In this document: one piece after another, positions 62,415 through 64,000 of the stretch | How the letters are laid out: the number at the start of each line of letters is the position of its first letter | Position numbering within the stretch: the stretch's first letter is position 1 | Origin: Streptomyces sp. LHD-70 | GTDB taxonomy: Bacteria > Actinomycetota > Actinomycetes > Streptomycetales > Streptomycetaceae | Direction: 5' to 3' | Assembly: GCF_031157275.1 (NCBI RefSeq) | Contig: NZ_JAVIFW010000001.1 | Coordinates: 930,001-994,000, forward strand | DNA: 64,000 nucleotides | Notes under the pieces: generated by a model | Seen by the model: only the letters and a program-made list of their open reading frames with translations | Told to the model about the DNA's origin: nothing | Databases searched by the model: none | Program-made: the position numbers and the translations under genes

Positions 62415-63860
62415 CTACCGCAGCGCGGCCCGCATCATCGCCTCCGCCACCGGCGCCGCCAGCCCGTTCCCGCTGACCTCCGAGCGTGCCGCGCCCGAGT
62501 CCTCGATCAGGACCGCCACCGCGACCTGCTTGCCGGAGGCGTCCTCGGCGTAGGACGTGAACCAGGCGTACGGCGTCTTCGAGTTGTTCTCGCCGTGCTG
62601 GGCCGTGCCCGTTTTGCCGCCGACCGTCAGGCCGTCGATCTGGGCGTTGGAACCCGTGCCCTTGTCCACCACCGTCTGCATCGCGGACGTCAGCTGCTCG
62701 GCCGTGCTCTCGCTCACCACCCGGTGCGAGGACGCGTCGGAGAGGTCCTCAAGGGTCGAACCGTCCCCGTCCGTCACCTCGGACACCATGTGCGGGTCGA
62801 CCAGCTCACCGCCGTTCGCGAGGGCCGCCGACACCATCGCCATCTGCAGCGGCGTCGCCGTCACGTCGAACTGGCCGATGCCGGAGAGGGCCGTCTGGGC
62901 CTTGTCCATCTCGGCGGGGTAGACGCTCTCGGAGGCCCGCACCGGCACGTCCTGCTCGTCGTCGTTGAAGCCGAACTTCTCCGCCGTCGCCTTCACCTCG
63001 TCCGCGCCCAGGTCGGCGGCCAGCTTCGCGAAGACGTTGTTGCAGGAGTACTGCAGGGCCGTGCGGAGCGTGGCGTTCTCGCAGGGCGCCGACGCGTTCT
63101 CGTTGGGCAGCACCGTGCTCGTGCCGGGCAGCGTGTACGGGTCGGGGCTGTCGGTGCGCTCGTCCACCGAGTCGTAGAGACCGTTCTCCAGGGCGGCCGC
63201 GGCCACCACCAGCTTGAACGTGGAGCCCGGCGGCAGCGGCTGGCGCAGCGCCCGGTTCACCATCGGCTTGTCCTCGTCCTCGGTGAGCGCCTGCCACGCC
63301 TCCCCGTCCGTGGACCCGCTGATCTTCGACGGGTCGTACGACGGGGTGGAGACCATGCCGAGGATCTCGCCGCTGCCCGGGTCGATCGCGACGGCCGCGC
63401 CCTTGGTGTCCCCGAGCGCCTCGTACCCGGCCTTCTGCACCGCCGGGTCGAGGGTCGTGACCACGTTGCCGGGGTCGGCGTGCTTGCGGGTGACCGCGTC
63501 GGCCGGGCTCTTCAGGCGGTTGTCGGTGCCGTCGAGGACGTTCTGGTAGATGCCCTCCAGCTGCGTCGCCCCGTACACCTGCGAGCTGTAGCCGGTGACG
63601 GCGGAGTAGAGCTTGCCGTCGGTGTACGTGCGTTTGTACGCGAGGTCGCTGCCTGTCGTCCTCTCCGAACCCGTGACCTTGTCACCGGCCACCACGATGT
63701 CGCCCAGCGGGTACGCGTACTGCTCGATCGCGTCCCGGCGGTTGTGCTTGTTGTCTGCGAGCGCCTCGCCGTCGTAGAACTGCACCCACGTCGCCCTCAG
63801 GAGAAGGGCGAGCACGAGCAGCAGCGCAAAGACCGAAGCATGCCTGATCGTCTTGTTCAT
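62415..63860 (-). CDS. Class B penicillin-binding protein (peptidoglycan D,D-transpeptidase)
   Basis: A 481-residue PBP with one N-terminal membrane anchor (ASVFALLLVLALLLRATWVQF) and a periplasm-facing domain. The transpeptidase motifs are complete: STFK (active serine) near residue 219, SCN near 280 and KTGTA near 425. It fits the FtsI/PbpA-type group that works with FtsW/RodA. The frame opens further upstream, but ATG 63860 gives the proper anchor. It cross-links cell-wall peptides outside the membrane. Confidence 0.94.
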   Translation of the reverse strand: MNKTIRHASVFALLLVLALLLRATWVQFYDGEALADNKHNRRDAIEQYAYPLGDIVVAGDKVTGSERTTGSDLAYKRTYTDGKLYSAVTGYSSQVYGATQLEGIYQNVLDGTDNRLKSPADAVTRKHADPGNVVTTLDPAVQKAGYEALGDTKGAAVAIDPGSGEILGMVSTPSYDPSKISGSTDGEAWQALTEDEDKPMVNRALRQPLPPGSTFKLVVAAAALENGLYDSVDERTDSPDPYTLPGTSTVLPNENASAPCENATLRTALQYSCNNVFAKLAADLGADEVKATAEKFGFNDDEQDVPVRASESVYPAEMDKAQTALSGIGQFDVTATPLQMAMVSAALANGGELVDPHMVSEVTDGDGSTLEDLSDASSHRVVSESTAEQLTSAMQTVVDKGTGSNAQIDGLTVGGKTGTAQHGENNSKTPYAWFTSYAEDASGKQVAVAVLIEDSGAARSEVSGNGLAAPVAEAMMRAALR

Positions 63861-63924
63861 CCCACAGAGGTGACGAGCCGGGCAGAGGCCGGTGTTCCCT
63901 TCGGGCGGGTTTCTCAGGAAGTCT

Positions 63925-64000
63925 TCATCCGCGCTGGTCCCGCGCCCCGCCCACCACACCCGCCTCGTAGGCGGCGATCACCGCCTGGGTGCGGTCCCGC
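63925..64000 (-). CDS. C-terminal end of a NarL/LuxR-type response regulator (cut by window end)
   Basis: The last 76 bases read on the minus strand as RDRTQAVIAAYEAGVVGG and a short tail before a TGA at 63925-63927. R-D-R-T-Q-A-V-x-A-Y-E-x-G is the typical end of the DNA-binding domain of NarL-family response regulators. Only 24 residues are visible, so the identification rests on that motif. Confidence 0.65.
   Translation of the reverse strand, partial: RDRTQAVIAAYEAGVVGGARDQRG

Overview
The window looks like a linear stretch of a Streptomyces chromosome. GC is very high with strong GC bias at third codon positions, GTG/TTG starts are frequent, stop/start overlaps (ATGA, GTGA, TGATG) are common, and the left part keeps the core actinobacterial order tpiA-secG-RbpA paralogue-pgi, tkt-tal-zwf-opcA-pgl, ctaB/ctaA and sufRBDCSU. 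No phage, insertion sequence, integrase or CRISPR array was seen.

Layout. 1-17,340: central carbon metabolism (tpiA, pgi and a five-gene pentose-phosphate operon on the minus strand), secG, an RbpA-family protein, an MFS transporter, haem O and haem A synthases and an ABC-2 exporter. 17,450-24,250: the SUF iron-sulfur operon, starting with its repressor SufR (an operator sits on the start codon) and ending in a textbook UUCG-loop terminator. 24,276-29,684: membrane protein, SMR efflux pump with its TetR repressor, dapD and dapA, and a tandem ABM-domain protein. 29,788-38,886: secreted nuclease, an acidic protein of unknown role, an SDR, a Tat-exported PhoX-like phosphatase, then a Ro60/TROVE gene preceded by three tandem Y-RNA-like noncoding RNAs, and a metallophosphoesterase. 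39,091-42,941: cupin, a double TerD protein, a wrecked sugar-alcohol operon (solute-binding protein fused by deletion to a dehydrogenase remnant) and its DeoR regulator. 43,242-46,416: a uronate/glucarate catabolic group (uronate dehydrogenase-like, 5-dehydro-4-deoxyglucarate dehydratase, an unknown coupled protein).

47,161-62,021 looks like an accessory metabolic island. A nine-gene minus-strand operon runs metY-metX-YjeH-like exporter-hom-small membrane protein-nitrate-reductase-like molybdoenzyme-FAD/BFD reductase-aspartokinase-ProA. Together these could take aspartate through aspartyl phosphate and homoserine to O-acetylhomoserine and a substituted homocysteine-like product, and export it. 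Beside it lie a divergent MocR regulator and a cystathionine gamma-synthase homologue whose PLP lysine is replaced by alanine. 62,415 to the end: a class B penicillin-binding protein and the C-terminal end of what looks like a NarL/LuxR response regulator.

The two most unusual loci are the Ro60/Y-RNA locus (35,727-37,821), where two RNAs carry a complete tRNA-like domain in permuted order and the third lacks it, and the aspartate-to-O-acetylhomoserine operon with its own exporter and molybdoenzyme. Repeats are abundant: intergenic GC-rich modules at four sites and several short tandem repeats inside or next to genes.
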